A stretch of 64,000 nucleotides of DNA, taken from Comamonas sp. JUb58 (lineage in GTDB: Bacteria; Pseudomonadota; Gammaproteobacteria; Burkholderiales; Burkholderiaceae_C). Location: contig NZ_SOAL01000015.1 in NCBI RefSeq assembly GCF_004364775.1, positions 62,001 to 126,000 of the forward strand. Direction: 5' to 3'. Shown here one piece after another: positions 28,447-40,243 of the stretch. Below the pieces are notes generated by a model. It saw nothing but the letters and a program-made list of their open reading frames with translations. It was not told the DNA's origin and did not search any database. The translations under genes were made by a program, and so were the position numbers. The stretch's first letter is position 1. The number at the start of each line of letters is the position of its first letter.

Positions 28447-29102
28447 GACAGCGCGCGTTTGCTGCGGGACCGCCGATGCGGGGCTGACGGGGCCACACCA
28501 TCGAGCCGGTCCTGGCAACGCCAGCAGGCCTCCATCGCGATTTGCAGCTGCATCTCGACGGTGCGCGGAGAGATGCCCATCTGCTCGGCGATCTGGGCAT
28601 AGCTCAGGCCGTCGAACTTGTAGAGCATAAAGGCTTCGCGGCAGCGCGGCGGCAATTGGTCGATGGTGGCAACCAGGGCCGCCAGCCCTTCGCGGGAGGC
28701 GAGGATGGTCTCGGGCTCCCAAGTGCGCGGGCCAGGCAGGTGCTCCAGCGCGGGCTCATCGCCTGCCGATGGCGGCGCCGTCTCCAGCTCGGCGCGAAGG
28801 CTGCTGCGCCGGTGCTGGTCGATCACCAGGTTGCGTGCGGTGCGGTAGAGCAGGGCGCGCGGGTCTTGCACGGCCTGCCCGGTCTGCTGGGCCGCCAGCA
28901 CGCGGGCATAGCTCTCCTGCGCCAGATCGGCAGCCGTATCACGGTCATGCACGGATCGGGACAGAAAGTTCAGCAGTTCGCGGTAGTAGCGCTCAAACAC
29001 CAGGCGGCCAAAAAGAGAGAAGGGATCTTCGCAACCGGTGGACGCTGTCCTCGCGTTCGGGGACGCAAGCCTGCTATACACGCAAATGGGAATTGTTATC
29101 AT
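28443..29102 (-). CDS. RNA polymerase ECF sigma factor, FecI family
   Basis: An ECF sigma factor that directs transcription of the receptor gene when released by FecR. Region 2 is visible as RYYRELLNFLSRSVHDRDTA and DLAQESYARVLA, region 4 as LPPRCREAFMLYKFDGLSYA and IAEQMGISPRTVEMQL. The start is uncertain: the in-frame ATG at 29102 would give 219 residues but lies inside a Fur-like box, and similarity begins only about 35 residues later, so an internal GTG start is possible (for example at about 29081). The downstream fecR begins within its stop codon. Confidence 0.85.
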   Translation of the reverse strand: MITIPICVYSRLASPNARTASTGCEDPFSLFGRLVFERYYRELLNFLSRSVHDRDTAADLAQESYARVLAAQQTGQAVQDPRALLYRTARNLVIDQHRRSSLRAELETAPPSAGDEPALEHLPGPRTWEPETILASREGLAALVATIDQLPPRCREAFMLYKFDGLSYAQIAEQMGISPRTVEMQLQIAMEACWRCQDRLDGVAPSAPHRRSRSKRALS

Positions 29103-29106
29103 TATC
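29088..29106 (-). promoter_or_regulatory. Fur-box-like operator before the FecI-type sigma gene
   Basis: Minus-strand GATAATGATAACAATTCCC matches 15 of 19 positions of the classical Fur box. It overlaps the most upstream in-frame ATG of the sigma gene, suggesting iron-dependent repression and a real translation start further downstream. Confidence 0.65.
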
Positions 29107-29689
29107 GCCGATGGCGCCGCAACGTCGGGCAATGCCGTTAACCGCTTGTTGCTGAGCCTCAGCGCCCAGGGCCGCGCATTCTTCAGTGCGATCAGGGCTG
29201 CAACCCGCAGAGTCAGCTGCACATGCTCCACCGATGCCGCATATCGTGGCTTTCCAGCGCGCAGCCACCGGTGCTGCAACATCGCTTCAAACCTCCACCG
29301 CATGCGGCCTGCGACACCATCGCTGGCTGTGTTTCCTATCCCTTTTGAGGACCCAAAAATCGCATCAGCGCAGCGTGTTGCGTCGCCGTTCCGTGCATGG
29401 CGCTACCGAATCACTGATTGTCTTAGCCTAGTGTTTTTACCAGTGCGTAAAATTTTATTCAGGCTTTTAATAGTTCATAAGCGTTGCGAAAACAGCAGCG
29501 CAGGATAGATAAACACCCACGATGAGGGCCTGATGAACCCTCCCTGGTTGGTGCAGCTTTGGCGGTGAATGCCTTGCACAGCAATGCCATTTACCGCACC
29601 CGGTTGTAGATGCAGTGGCGCGGTCGCAGGCGGCATGCTCAAGGAGCCGTTCGCACTCGCGCTGGTAACCCAGTCGAGGAGGATGAGTC
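29107..29689. promoter_or_regulatory. Divergent intergenic region between sigma factor and pyrimidine operon
   Basis: These 583 bases hold no convincing gene. An A/T-rich stretch at about 29405-29490 is the best place for promoter elements. The ribosome site GAGGAGG for preT is at 29676-29682. I looked for a RutR-type TTGACCA...TGGTCAA palindrome and did not find a good one. Confidence 0.35.
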
Positions 29690-31051
29690 ATGATCGGACC
29701 CAAGGGATGCGGTGTGCGCGCAGGACGGCTAGGCGCGGACCAATACGCTGAAAATTTCTCGGATGCACATCCGCCGCTGACATGGGCGCAGGCATCGATC
29801 GAAGCCGAGCGCTGTTATTACTGCTACGACGCGCCCTGCGCGACGGCCTGCCCCACCAGCATCGATGTCCCCAGCTTCATTGCCCGCATTGCGCAGGACA
29901 ACATCCGGGGCGCTGCCAAGACCATTCTCGAATCGAACCCGCTGGGCGGCATGTGCGCCCGGGTGTGTCCGACCGAGGTGCTCTGTGAACAGGCCTGCGT
30001 GCGCAACACCAATGAGGACAAGCCGGTGGAAATTGGCGCGCTGCAGCGCTATGCCACCGACCGCTTCATGGCCGCCGGCGGCGCGCCGCTGTTCAAGCGC
30101 GCCGAGCCAACGGGCAAGAAGGTGGCCGTTGTGGGCGCCGGCCCAGCCGGGTTGGCTTGTGCCCATCTTCTGGCCTTGCAGGGCCATGATGTCAGCCTGC
30201 TCGACGCCAAGCCCAAACTGGGCGGCCTGAACGAGTACGGTCTGGCCAGCTACAAGTCCACCGACGATTTCGCGCAGAAGGAAATTGACTGGCTGCTGTC
30301 GGTGGGTGGCATTGCCCCGCGAAACAACCAGCGCCTGGGCCGCGACTTCACACTGGACAGCCTGCTGGCCAGCCATGATGCGGTGTTTCTGGGCCTGGGC
30401 CTGGCAGGAGTCAATGACCTGGGCATCGCCGAGCCCAGCGCGCAGGGCCTGCGCAATGCGGTCGATTTCATTGCCGATATCCGCCAGGCTTCGGACAAAT
30501 CCACAGTGCCGGTGGGCCGGCGCGTGGTGGTGATTGGCGGCGGCATGACGGCGGTGGATGCCGCCGTGCAGGCGCGCCTGCTGGGCGCCGAAGAGGTCAG
30601 CATTGTGTACCGGCGCGGCCAGGATGCGATGTCGGCTTCTGCCGTGGAGCAGCAATGGGCGCAGACCCATGGCGTGACGATCCGTCTGTGGGAAGCACCG
30701 CAGGAGCTGCTGGTGGACAACGGTGCCGTCAGCGGCATCCGCCTGGCCAGCACCCAGCAGGTAGATGGCAAGCTGCAAACCACCGGCGAGACCACGGTGC
30801 TGGCGGCCGACATGGTGCTCAAGGCCATCGGCCAGAGCTATATCGCCGAGCCGGCCGGTGCGCGCATTGCCCTCAAGGCAGGACGGATTGCGACGGACGA
30901 AGACGGCCAGACCAGCCTGGAGCGGGTGTGGGCGGGCGGGGACTGCCGCTGGGGCGGGCGTGACCTGACGGTGGAAGCCGTGGAGCACGGTAAGCGTGCT
31001 GCAGGCGCCATGCACCGCATGTTGATGCGCGAAGTGGGTATCAGCGCCTGA
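29690..31051 (+). CDS. preT: NAD-dependent dihydropyrimidine dehydrogenase subunit PreT
   Basis: A 453-residue flavin/iron-sulphur subunit that takes electrons from NADH and passes them to PreA for reduction of uracil and thymine. The N-terminal domain carries two cysteine clusters (CYYCYDAPCATACPTSIDVP and CARVCPTEVLCEQAC), like glutamate synthase small subunits. Two Rossmann motifs follow: VAVVGAGPAGLACAHLLALQ for FAD and VVIGGGMTAVDAAVQARLLG for NADH. The GAGGAGG site fixes the start at 29690. It opens a five-gene plus-strand operon for pyrimidine breakdown. Confidence 0.93.
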   Translation: MIGPKGCGVRAGRLGADQYAENFSDAHPPLTWAQASIEAERCYYCYDAPCATACPTSIDVPSFIARIAQDNIRGAAKTILESNPLGGMCARVCPTEVLCEQACVRNTNEDKPVEIGALQRYATDRFMAAGGAPLFKRAEPTGKKVAVVGAGPAGLACAHLLALQGHDVSLLDAKPKLGGLNEYGLASYKSTDDFAQKEIDWLLSVGGIAPRNNQRLGRDFTLDSLLASHDAVFLGLGLAGVNDLGIAEPSAQGLRNAVDFIADIRQASDKSTVPVGRRVVVIGGGMTAVDAAVQARLLGAEEVSIVYRRGQDAMSASAVEQQWAQTHGVTIRLWEAPQELLVDNGAVSGIRLASTQQVDGKLQTTGETTVLAADMVLKAIGQSYIAEPAGARIALKAGRIATDEDGQTSLERVWAGGDCRWGGRDLTVEAVEHGKRAAGAMHRMLMREVGISA

Positions 31052-31094
31052 CGGCCTGGCCCCCGCCCTCCATTCACCGAACCAAGGAATCGCC

Positions 31095-32417
31095 ATGGCC
31101 GATATTCGCAGCAATTTTCTGGGCATCCGCAGCCCCAACCCTTTTTGGCTGGCCTCTGCGCCGCCGACCGACAAGGAGATCAACGTCACCCGCGCCTACG
31201 AGGCGGGCTGGGGCGGTGTGGTCTGGAAGACTTTGGGTGAGGACCCGCATGTGGTCAATGTCAATGGACCGCGCTACTCCACCTTGATGTCGCAGGACCG
31301 GCGCGTCATGGGCCTGAACAACATCGAGCTGATCACCGACCGCCCTCTGCAGATCAACCTGGAAGAGATGACCCGGGTGAAGCGGGCCTGGCCGGACCGG
31401 GCGCTGATTGCCTCGCTGATGGTGCCCTGCGTGGAGGAGAGCTGGAAGCGCATTCTGCCGATGGTGGAAGACACCGGCGCCGATGGCATTGAGCTGAACT
31501 TTGGCTGCCCGCACGGCATGAGCGAGCGCGGCATGGGCGCGGCCGTGGGCCAGGTGCCCGAGTACATCCAGATGGTCACCGAATGGTGCAAGCACTACAG
31601 CCGGCTGCCGGTGATTGTGAAGCTCACGCCCAACATCACCGATGTGCGCTTTCCGGCGCGTGCGGCCAAGGCCGGCGGCGCCGATGCGGTGTCGCTGATC
31701 AACACCATCAACTCGGTGATGGGCGTGAATCTGGACACCCTGGTGATGCATCCCAGCACCGATGGCAAGGGCTCGCACGGCGGCTACTGCGGCCCGGCGG
31801 TTAAGCCGATTGCGCAGAACATGGTGGCCGAGATCGCACGCGATCCGCAGACCGCCGGCCTGCCGATTTCGGGCATTGGCGGCATCACCACCTGGCGGGA
31901 TGCGGCCGAATACATTGCGCTGGGCTGCGGCACGGTGCAGGTCTGCACCGCCGCGATGGTCTATGGCTTCAAGATCGTGCAGGACATGTGCGATGGCCTG
32001 TCCCAGTACATGGATGCGCATGGCTTCCAGACCATCGAAGACTTCCAGGGCCGCGCCGTGCCCACCGTCAGGGACTGGAAGGACCTGAACCTCAACCACA
32101 TCGACAAGGCCGTGATCGACCAGGACAGCTGCATCCAGTGCGGACGCTGCCATGTGGTCTGCGAGGACACCTCGCACCAGGCCATCTTCTACCAGAAAGG
32201 CGATGCCGGTGAGCGCCGCTTTGAGGTGAACGAGGCCGAATGCGTGGGCTGCAACCTCTGCGTTTCTATCTGCCCGGTGCCCGACACGATCTCGATGCGC
32301 AGCCTGCAGCCCGGCGAGGTGGATGCGCGCACCGGCAAGACCGTCACCGGCGAGTACGCCAACTGGACCACCCACCCCAACAACCCGTCACGGGTGGCCG
32401 CGCAGATATCACCCTGA
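31095..32417 (+). CDS. preA: NAD-dependent dihydropyrimidine dehydrogenase subunit PreA
   Basis: A 440-residue catalytic subunit with an FMN TIM barrel like dihydroorotate dehydrogenase (NPFWLASAPPTD; IELNFGCPHGMSERGMG, with the catalytic cysteine region) and a C-terminal ferredoxin domain with two [4Fe-4S] motifs, CIQCGRCHVVC and CVGCNLCVSICP. It reduces uracil and thymine to 5,6-dihydro forms. A 43-base gap follows preT, with an AAGGAA site before the ATG. Together with PreT it makes the bacterial equivalent of the single-chain mammalian dihydropyrimidine dehydrogenase. Confidence 0.95.
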   Translation: MADIRSNFLGIRSPNPFWLASAPPTDKEINVTRAYEAGWGGVVWKTLGEDPHVVNVNGPRYSTLMSQDRRVMGLNNIELITDRPLQINLEEMTRVKRAWPDRALIASLMVPCVEESWKRILPMVEDTGADGIELNFGCPHGMSERGMGAAVGQVPEYIQMVTEWCKHYSRLPVIVKLTPNITDVRFPARAAKAGGADAVSLINTINSVMGVNLDTLVMHPSTDGKGSHGGYCGPAVKPIAQNMVAEIARDPQTAGLPISGIGGITTWRDAAEYIALGCGTVQVCTAAMVYGFKIVQDMCDGLSQYMDAHGFQTIEDFQGRAVPTVRDWKDLNLNHIDKAVIDQDSCIQCGRCHVVCEDTSHQAIFYQKGDAGERRFEVNEAECVGCNLCVSICPVPDTISMRSLQPGEVDARTGKTVTGEYANWTTHPNNPSRVAAQISP

Positions 32418-32534
32418 ACAAGGCGCGCGCCATCGTCTATGGTGGCGCGCTTTTTGCATGACAAACGGATGGAAACCGAGACCTTGGATTTGGACGCTTA
32501 GAGCCTATCGATAACACCTCTCAAGGAGTGAGCA

Positions 32535-34040
32535 ATGTCCCATGACGCGCAAGCAGGAGGTGCCACTGGCAGTGAAGCCGGTGGCCTTTGGAATGACGAC
32601 CTCGCACCCACGCAAGCATCACAGCGAACGTGGACCTGGTACCACTTCACGGCGCTGTGGATAGGCATGGTGATGTGCATTCCGGCATACACCTTGGCGG
32701 CGAGCCTGGTGGAGGGCGGCATGTCGGCGTTCCAGGCGGTGATGACGGTGTTTGTGGCCAACCTGATTGTGCTGGTGCCGATGCTGCTGATAGGGCATGC
32801 GGGCGCCAAATACGGCATCCCCTATGCGGTGCTGGCCCGCGCCTCCTTCGGCACCCGGGGCGCCAAGCTGCCTGCGGTGCTGCGCGCGCTGGTGGCCTGC
32901 GGCTGGTATGGCATCCAGACCTGGTTTGGCGGCCTGATGATCTACACCTTGCTGGGCGTGATCCTGGGCCATCCGCTGGAGAGCGAGAAGATCTCCTGGC
33001 TGGGCATCAATGTGGCGCAGCTGGTCTGCTTCCTGGTGTTCTGGGCCATCCAGTTCTACTTTGTGGTGCATGGCATCGAATCCATCCGCAAGCTCGAGAC
33101 CTATACCGCACCGGCCAAGATCGTGATCTGCTTTGTGCTGCTGTGGTGGGTGTATGACAAGGCGGGCGGCTTTGGCCCGATCCTGAGCAAGCCGTCGGCC
33201 TTTGCGCCGGGCGAAGCCAAGGCGGGCCAGTTCTGGGGCACCTTCTGGCCGTCGCTCACGGCCATGATTGGCTTCTGGGCGACCCTGGCGCTGAACATTC
33301 CTGACTTCACCCGCTTTGCCCGCTCGCAGCGGGACCAGGTCGTGGGCCAGGCGATTGGCCTGCCGGTGCCCATGGGCCTGCTGGCCGCCTTGGCGGTGAT
33401 CGTCACCTCGGCCACGGTCGTCATCTATGGCAAGGCGCTGTGGGATCCGGTGGATGTGGCGGCGCGCATGACGGGTGCTGCGGTGCTGATCGCGCTCATC
33501 GTGCTGCTGGTGGATACGGTGAGTGTCAACCTGGCCGCCAACCTGGTGGGGCCTGCCTATGACTTCTCTGCGCTGAACCCCAAGCGCATCAGCTACCGCA
33601 CGGGCGGCTACATCACCGTGGCGATTGCCATTCTGATGATGCCCTGGAAGATTCTCGAATCCACCCAGGGCTACATCTTCACCTGGCTGATCGGCTACTC
33701 GGCGCTGCTGGGCCCGATCGCCGGGATCCTGATGGTCGACTATTTCCTGATCCGCCGCACCCAGCTGGATGTGGAAGAGCTCTACCGCGAGGGCGGCAAG
33801 TACAGCTATTCCGGCGGCTGGAACTGGGTGGCCGTGGCCGCGTTTGTTTGCGGCGTAGGGCCCAATATTCCGGGCTTTCTCAATGCCGCTTTTCCTGCCA
33901 GCTTCCCCGATGTGGGCGTGATCTTCAAAGACCTGTATGCCTATGCCTGGTTCATTGGCCTGTTCATTGCCGGTGCGGTGTACCGCATCGGCATGGCCAG
34001 CCATGTGGCGGCTTCGCAGGCCATGCTGCGGCGCGCATGA
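32535..34040 (+). CDS. NCS1-family nucleobase/hydantoin transporter
   Basis: A 501-residue inner-membrane symporter of the NCS1 family (cytosine/purine/uracil/allantoin/hydantoin permeases) with about 12 hydrophobic helices. Family blocks: WTWYHFTALWIGMVMCIPAY in the first helix, the long LPAVLRALVACGWYGIQTWFG motif given in overlapping parts, and NIPDFTRFARSQRD in the middle. An AAGGAG site lies before the ATG at 32535. Its position inside the pyrimidine operon suggests uptake of uracil, thymine or a dihydropyrimidine/hydantoin; which one cannot be read from sequence. Confidence 0.9.
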   Translation: MSHDAQAGGATGSEAGGLWNDDLAPTQASQRTWTWYHFTALWIGMVMCIPAYTLAASLVEGGMSAFQAVMTVFVANLIVLVPMLLIGHAGAKYGIPYAVLARASFGTRGAKLPAVLRALVACGWYGIQTWFGGLMIYTLLGVILGHPLESEKISWLGINVAQLVCFLVFWAIQFYFVVHGIESIRKLETYTAPAKIVICFVLLWWVYDKAGGFGPILSKPSAFAPGEAKAGQFWGTFWPSLTAMIGFWATLALNIPDFTRFARSQRDQVVGQAIGLPVPMGLLAALAVIVTSATVVIYGKALWDPVDVAARMTGAAVLIALIVLLVDTVSVNLAANLVGPAYDFSALNPKRISYRTGGYITVAIAILMMPWKILESTQGYIFTWLIGYSALLGPIAGILMVDYFLIRRTQLDVEELYREGGKYSYSGGWNWVAVAAFVCGVGPNIPGFLNAAFPASFPDVGVIFKDLYAYAWFIGLFIAGAVYRIGMASHVAASQAMLRRA

Positions 34041-34069
34041 GCGCAGCAGCGGCCGATTTTGTGACCTGA

Positions 34070-35554
<1,485 letters not shown>

Positions 35555-35570
35555 AACAAGGAGATCGAGC

Positions 35571-36827
35571 ATGGACACGAAAGTGAAGACGGATACCAGC
35601 CAGCTGCGCATCAATGGCGACCGGCTCTGGGCATCGCTGATGGAGCTGGCCCAGATTGGTGCCACCCCCAAAGGGGGCGTCTGCCGCCTGGCCTTGACCG
35701 ACCTGGACCGCCAGGGCCGCGACCTGGTGACACGCTGGGCCAAGGAGGCGGGCATGACGGTCACCATCGACAAGATCGGCAATGGCTTTATGCGCCGCCC
35801 GGGCCGCAACAACAGCCTGCCGCCGATCATGACCGGCAGCCATATCGATACGCAGCCGACGGGTGGCAAGTTTGATGGCAACTATGGTGTGCTCGCTGGC
35901 ATCGAGGTGGTGCGCACGCTCAATGACCATGGCATCGAGACCGAAGCGCCCATCGAGGTGGCCTTCTGGACCAACGAGGAGGGATCGCGCTTTGTGCCGG
36001 TGATGATGGGTTCGGGCGTGTTTGCCAAGGCCTTCAGCCTGGAGCATGCCTATGCCGCCAAGGATACCGACGGCAAAAGCGTGAAGGAGGAGCTGGAGCG
36101 CATTGGCTATGTCGGCCCGCAGGAGCCGGGCGACCACCCGATTGGCCACTACTTTGAAAGCCATATCGAGCAAGGCCCGGTGCTGGAGGACCACGACAAG
36201 ACGATTGGCGTGGTGACCGGCGTGCTCGGCATCCGCTGGTATGACTGCACCGTCACCGGCATGGAAGCGCATGCCGGCCCCACGCCGATGGCGCTGCGCA
36301 AGGATGCCTTGCAGGTTGCCACCCAGGTCATGCAGGAAGTGGTGGCCTGCGCGCACCGCCATCCGCCGCACGGGCGCGGCACGGTGGGCATGGTGCATGT
36401 GCACCCCAACAGCCGCAACGTGATTCCGGGCGAGGTGAAATTCAGCATCGACCTGCGCAATGCCACCGACGCCGATTGCGAATCGATGGACCAGGACATC
36501 CGCGCAGTGGCCGCGCGCATCAGCCAGGAGACCGGCCTGCCGATCAAGATCGACCTGGTGTCCAGCTACACCGCCCAGCCCTTCAACCCCGATTGCATCG
36601 ATGCCGTACGGCGCGGCGCGCAGATGCTGGGTTACTCCCACATGGATGCCGTCTCCGGCGCGGGCCATGATGCCGTCTATATGGCGCGCCTGGCGCCGGC
36701 GGGCATGATCTTCATCCCCTGCAAGGATGGCATCTCGCACAACGAGATCGAAGACGCCAAGCCCGAGCACATCACCGCAGGTTGCAATGTGCTGCTGCAT
36801 GCGATGCTGGAGCGCGCCTGCCGCTGA
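35571..36827 (+). CDS. N-carbamoyl-beta-alanine amidohydrolase (M20 hydantoinase/carbamoylase family)
   Basis: A 418-residue metallo-amidohydrolase that releases beta-alanine (or 3-aminoisobutyrate), CO2 and ammonia in the last step of reductive pyrimidine breakdown. Metal-site motifs: GSHIDTQPTGGKFDGNYGV, WTNEEGSRF, HIEQGPVLE and the late SGAGHDAVYMARLAP. I use the ATG at 35571, set by AAGGAG 8 bases upstream, over an earlier in-frame ATG that lies inside the previous gene. L-carbamoylases for hydantoin derivatives look very similar; the preTA genes decide for the pyrimidine route. Confidence 0.93.
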   Translation: MDTKVKTDTSQLRINGDRLWASLMELAQIGATPKGGVCRLALTDLDRQGRDLVTRWAKEAGMTVTIDKIGNGFMRRPGRNNSLPPIMTGSHIDTQPTGGKFDGNYGVLAGIEVVRTLNDHGIETEAPIEVAFWTNEEGSRFVPVMMGSGVFAKAFSLEHAYAAKDTDGKSVKEELERIGYVGPQEPGDHPIGHYFESHIEQGPVLEDHDKTIGVVTGVLGIRWYDCTVTGMEAHAGPTPMALRKDALQVATQVMQEVVACAHRHPPHGRGTVGMVHVHPNSRNVIPGEVKFSIDLRNATDADCESMDQDIRAVAARISQETGLPIKIDLVSSYTAQPFNPDCIDAVRRGAQMLGYSHMDAVSGAGHDAVYMARLAPAGMIFIPCKDGISHNEIEDAKPEHITAGCNVLLHAMLERACR

Positions 36828-36862
36828 GTCGGTGCGGATGGACCCGCTGAGCCAGAGACGAT

Positions 36863-36898
36863 AAAAAACCCGGCCACCTTGACGGTGCCGGGTTTTTT
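36863..36898. terminator. Bidirectional terminator between pyrimidine operon and groEL
   Basis: A long stem AACCCGGC...GCCGGGTT, extended by CACC/GGTG with one bulged base, flanked by an A run on the left and a T run on the right. It serves the convergent pyrimidine operon and groESL. Confidence 0.9.
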
Positions 36899-36965
36899 GG
36901 TGTCTGGCACCAAGCCCGCAAGGATCGCTTGCAGGCTTGATGCTGCGCTATGACAGCCGGGGCAA

Positions 36966-38618
<1,653 letters not shown>

Positions 38619-38662
38619 CTAAATACTTGAAAACTTGAAATGAGAATGAATGCTCGGGAGAG

Positions 38663-38779
38663 AAAGCGTAGCGAGCAGGTGTCAGGCTAGGCGCACGGAG
38701 CACAGCAACCGGAACGTACTTGGGTACGTGAGGATTGCGAGCACCGCGCAACAACGCATGACGCCTGCGCAGTAGCTTT
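38663..38779 (-). ncRNA. Long imperfect hairpin between groES and groEL
   Basis: The gap contains an inverted repeat about 117 bases long centred at 38721/38722. The core ACGTAC-TTGG-GTACGT is perfect; further out GCAA/TTGC, the GCAGGtGTCA...TGACGCCTGC arms and AAAGC/GCTTT also pair. I estimate roughly 70% pairing overall, and the outer edge overlaps the groES stop codon. It could be a processing or attenuation structure, an RNA thermometer, or one copy of a dispersed repeat. Calling it a functional RNA is tentative. Confidence 0.4.
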
Positions 38780-39068
38780 ATTTCTCGACGACAGCGAAGA
38801 GGTCTTCTTCTTTCATTACCAGCAGTTCGTTGCCGTCCACCTTGACCGATTGGCCGGAGTACTTGCCGAACAGCACGCGGTCGCCGACCTTCACGCCCAG
38901 GGTGATGGACTCGCCCTTGTCGTTCTTCTTGCCTGGGCCAACGGCCAGCACTTCGCCTTGGTCTGGCTTTTCAGCAGCGTTGTCGGGGATGTAGATGCCC
39001 GAAGCGGTCTTGGTTTCGTTTTCCAGACGCTTAACGATCACGCGATCGTGCAGAGGACGCAGGTTCAT
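38778..39068 (-). CDS. groS: Co-chaperonin GroES (10 kDa)
   Basis: A 96-residue co-chaperonin that caps the GroEL ring. Typical sequence: [16 protein letters not shown] at the N terminus, the mobile loop [20 protein letters not shown] and the [18 protein letters not shown]-terminal part. Start at 39068 is set by GGAG seven bases upstream; an upstream in-frame ATG adds unrelated sequence. It is the first gene of groESL and is controlled by a sigma-70 promoter with a CIRCE operator. Confidence 0.98.
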   Translation of the reverse strand: MNLRPLHDRVIVKRLENETKTASGIYIPDNAAEKPDQGEVLAVGPGKKNDKGESITLGVKVGDRVLFGKYSGQSVKVDGNELLVMKEEDLFAVVEK

Positions 39069-39161
39069 AACAACTCCTTCAATATCAATACCAGGTTTTG
39101 ATGAAAGATGGCCCGGCAGATGCCGCGCCAAATACGCAAAAATGTCTGAGAAGCGGTGGTT

Positions 39162-39188
39162 TTAGCACTCTACCCCTTCGAGTGCTAA
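39162..39188 (-). promoter_or_regulatory. CIRCE element (HrcA operator) upstream of groES
   Basis: Exact CIRCE arms TTAGCACTC and GAGTGCTAA separated by nine bases. This is the binding site of the heat-shock repressor HrcA, placed about 95 bases before the groES start and next to the -10 of the groES promoter. Confidence 0.97.
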
Positions 39189-39215
39189 TAATAAGGTCAT
39201 TTGATGACAGTTCAA
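39188..39215 (-). promoter_or_regulatory. Putative sigma-70 promoter of groESL
   Basis: Minus-strand TTGAAC (39215-39210), 16 bases, then TATTAT (39193-39188). The -10 abuts the CIRCE palindrome, so bound HrcA would block initiation. Confidence 0.65.
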
Positions 39216-39414
39216 GACTGCGGGGGCTAAAAAATCCTGCGGGCTGTGCTGTCGGATCGTGATACCTCAGTGCGGGATTCGCGCAAGCATTGATGGATGC
39301 TTGGTATGTTGCTATTAAATTTGTAGATGTGCAGGCGGGTGCGGCAGGCAGCGCGGGGGACAAGCGCTGCACCATCGGTCACGCTGCGGCGTTCCGGCAG
39401 CCACAGCCCCGTGC

Positions 39415-40095
39415 TCAATCCGGCAGTTCGATCTTGAGCGTGGCCGACAGCATCTGCACCAGCAAGGCCTCGGCCTGGGCGAAGTCGCCAGCGTCCAGCG
39501 CGGCCTTGTTCTGCAGCAAGGCAAACTGGGTTTGCTGGTCGACATAGCCTTGGGTGATGGCCCAGATGCTGAACATCAGGTGCTGGAAATTGACCGGGGC
39601 GATCAGGCCTTGCCCGGCCCAGTGCGCAAACGCCGCCACATTGGCTGCCAGCAACGGCGCGATGCGCTCGCGCACCGCAGAGGCCGCAAACGGTGCGCCG
39701 GCAATCATCTCCTTGGTGAACAACTGGCTGCCATAAGGGCGGGTGCGGGCGAACTCGAACTTCTCGCGGATGTACTGGCGGATCTGCTGCGCCGGGTCAC
39801 CGTCCTTGGACAGGCCCGTCATATGACCCAGCCAGTCATCGATCACCGAGGCCAGCACGGCCTGGTACAGCGCCTCTTTGCTGGGGTAGTAGTACAGCAG
39901 GTTGTGGCGGCTGAAGCCGGCGTCCTGCGCGATCTGCTCCAGCGGTGCACCTTCAAAACCCAGCAATGCGAAATGCCGCTCTGCCGAGCCCAGGATCATG
40001 TCAATCTTGCGCAGGCGGGCGGCACTGGGTTTGCGGGCCATCGCGGCAGTGGCTGCATGCGCGCTGGCTGGCGGTGTGGGAAGGGCATCATTCAT
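39415..40095 (-). CDS. TetR-family transcriptional regulator, RutR-like
   Basis: A 226-residue regulator with an N-terminal TetR HTH (HFALLGFEGAPLEQIAQDAG; FSRHNLLYYYPSKEALYQAV) and a C-terminal ligand domain whose blocks (FTKEMIAGAPF, APVNFQHLMFSIWAITQGYVD) closely resemble E. coli RutR, the uracil/thymine-sensing regulator of pyrimidine use. RutR likeness comes from remembered sequence, not a search. It lies 2.6 kb from the reductive pyrimidine operon with groESL in between, so it is a good candidate regulator of that operon. I start at the ATG at 40095; the open frame continues upstream into non-similar sequence. Confidence 0.87.
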   Translation of the reverse strand: MNDALPTPPASAHAATAAMARKPSAARLRKIDMILGSAERHFALLGFEGAPLEQIAQDAGFSRHNLLYYYPSKEALYQAVLASVIDDWLGHMTGLSKDGDPAQQIRQYIREKFEFARTRPYGSQLFTKEMIAGAPFAASAVRERIAPLLAANVAAFAHWAGQGLIAPVNFQHLMFSIWAITQGYVDQQTQFALLQNKAALDAGDFAQAEALLVQMLSATLKIELPD

Positions 40096-40163
40096 GAGCC
40101 CGTATTGTCTGGCATTTGGGAGGCCTTGTAGCCAGACATGAATAGCGCTGCACGACAGACAAG

Positions 40164-40190
40164 AAAAAAGGCAACGCATTGCGTTGCCTT
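40164..40190 (-). terminator. Rho-independent terminator after the H1-like gene
   Basis: On the minus strand, perfect arms AAGGCAACGC / GCGTTGCCTT with an AAT loop and a T run, 54 bases past the stop of the histone H1-like gene. Confidence 0.88.
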
Positions 40191-40243
40191 GGTGACCAAG
40201 AGGCGCCTTGCGGCACCCGGGCATGTTGCCCGGCTTGGTGGTC

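Larger units (their letters stand above)
39069..39414. other. Intergenic region groES-TetR regulator
   Basis: Besides the groES leader, CIRCE and promoter (39162-39215), the part from 39216 to 39414 contains no gene I can support. It is the 3' side of the TetR-type gene at 39415, and I see no clear terminator there. Confidence 0.5.

Noticed and set aside
29107..29689. A RutR operator (TTGACCA-TGGTCAA) before preT
   Set aside because: No palindrome close to the consensus was seen on reading; the regulatory link rests only on the nearby RutR-like gene.
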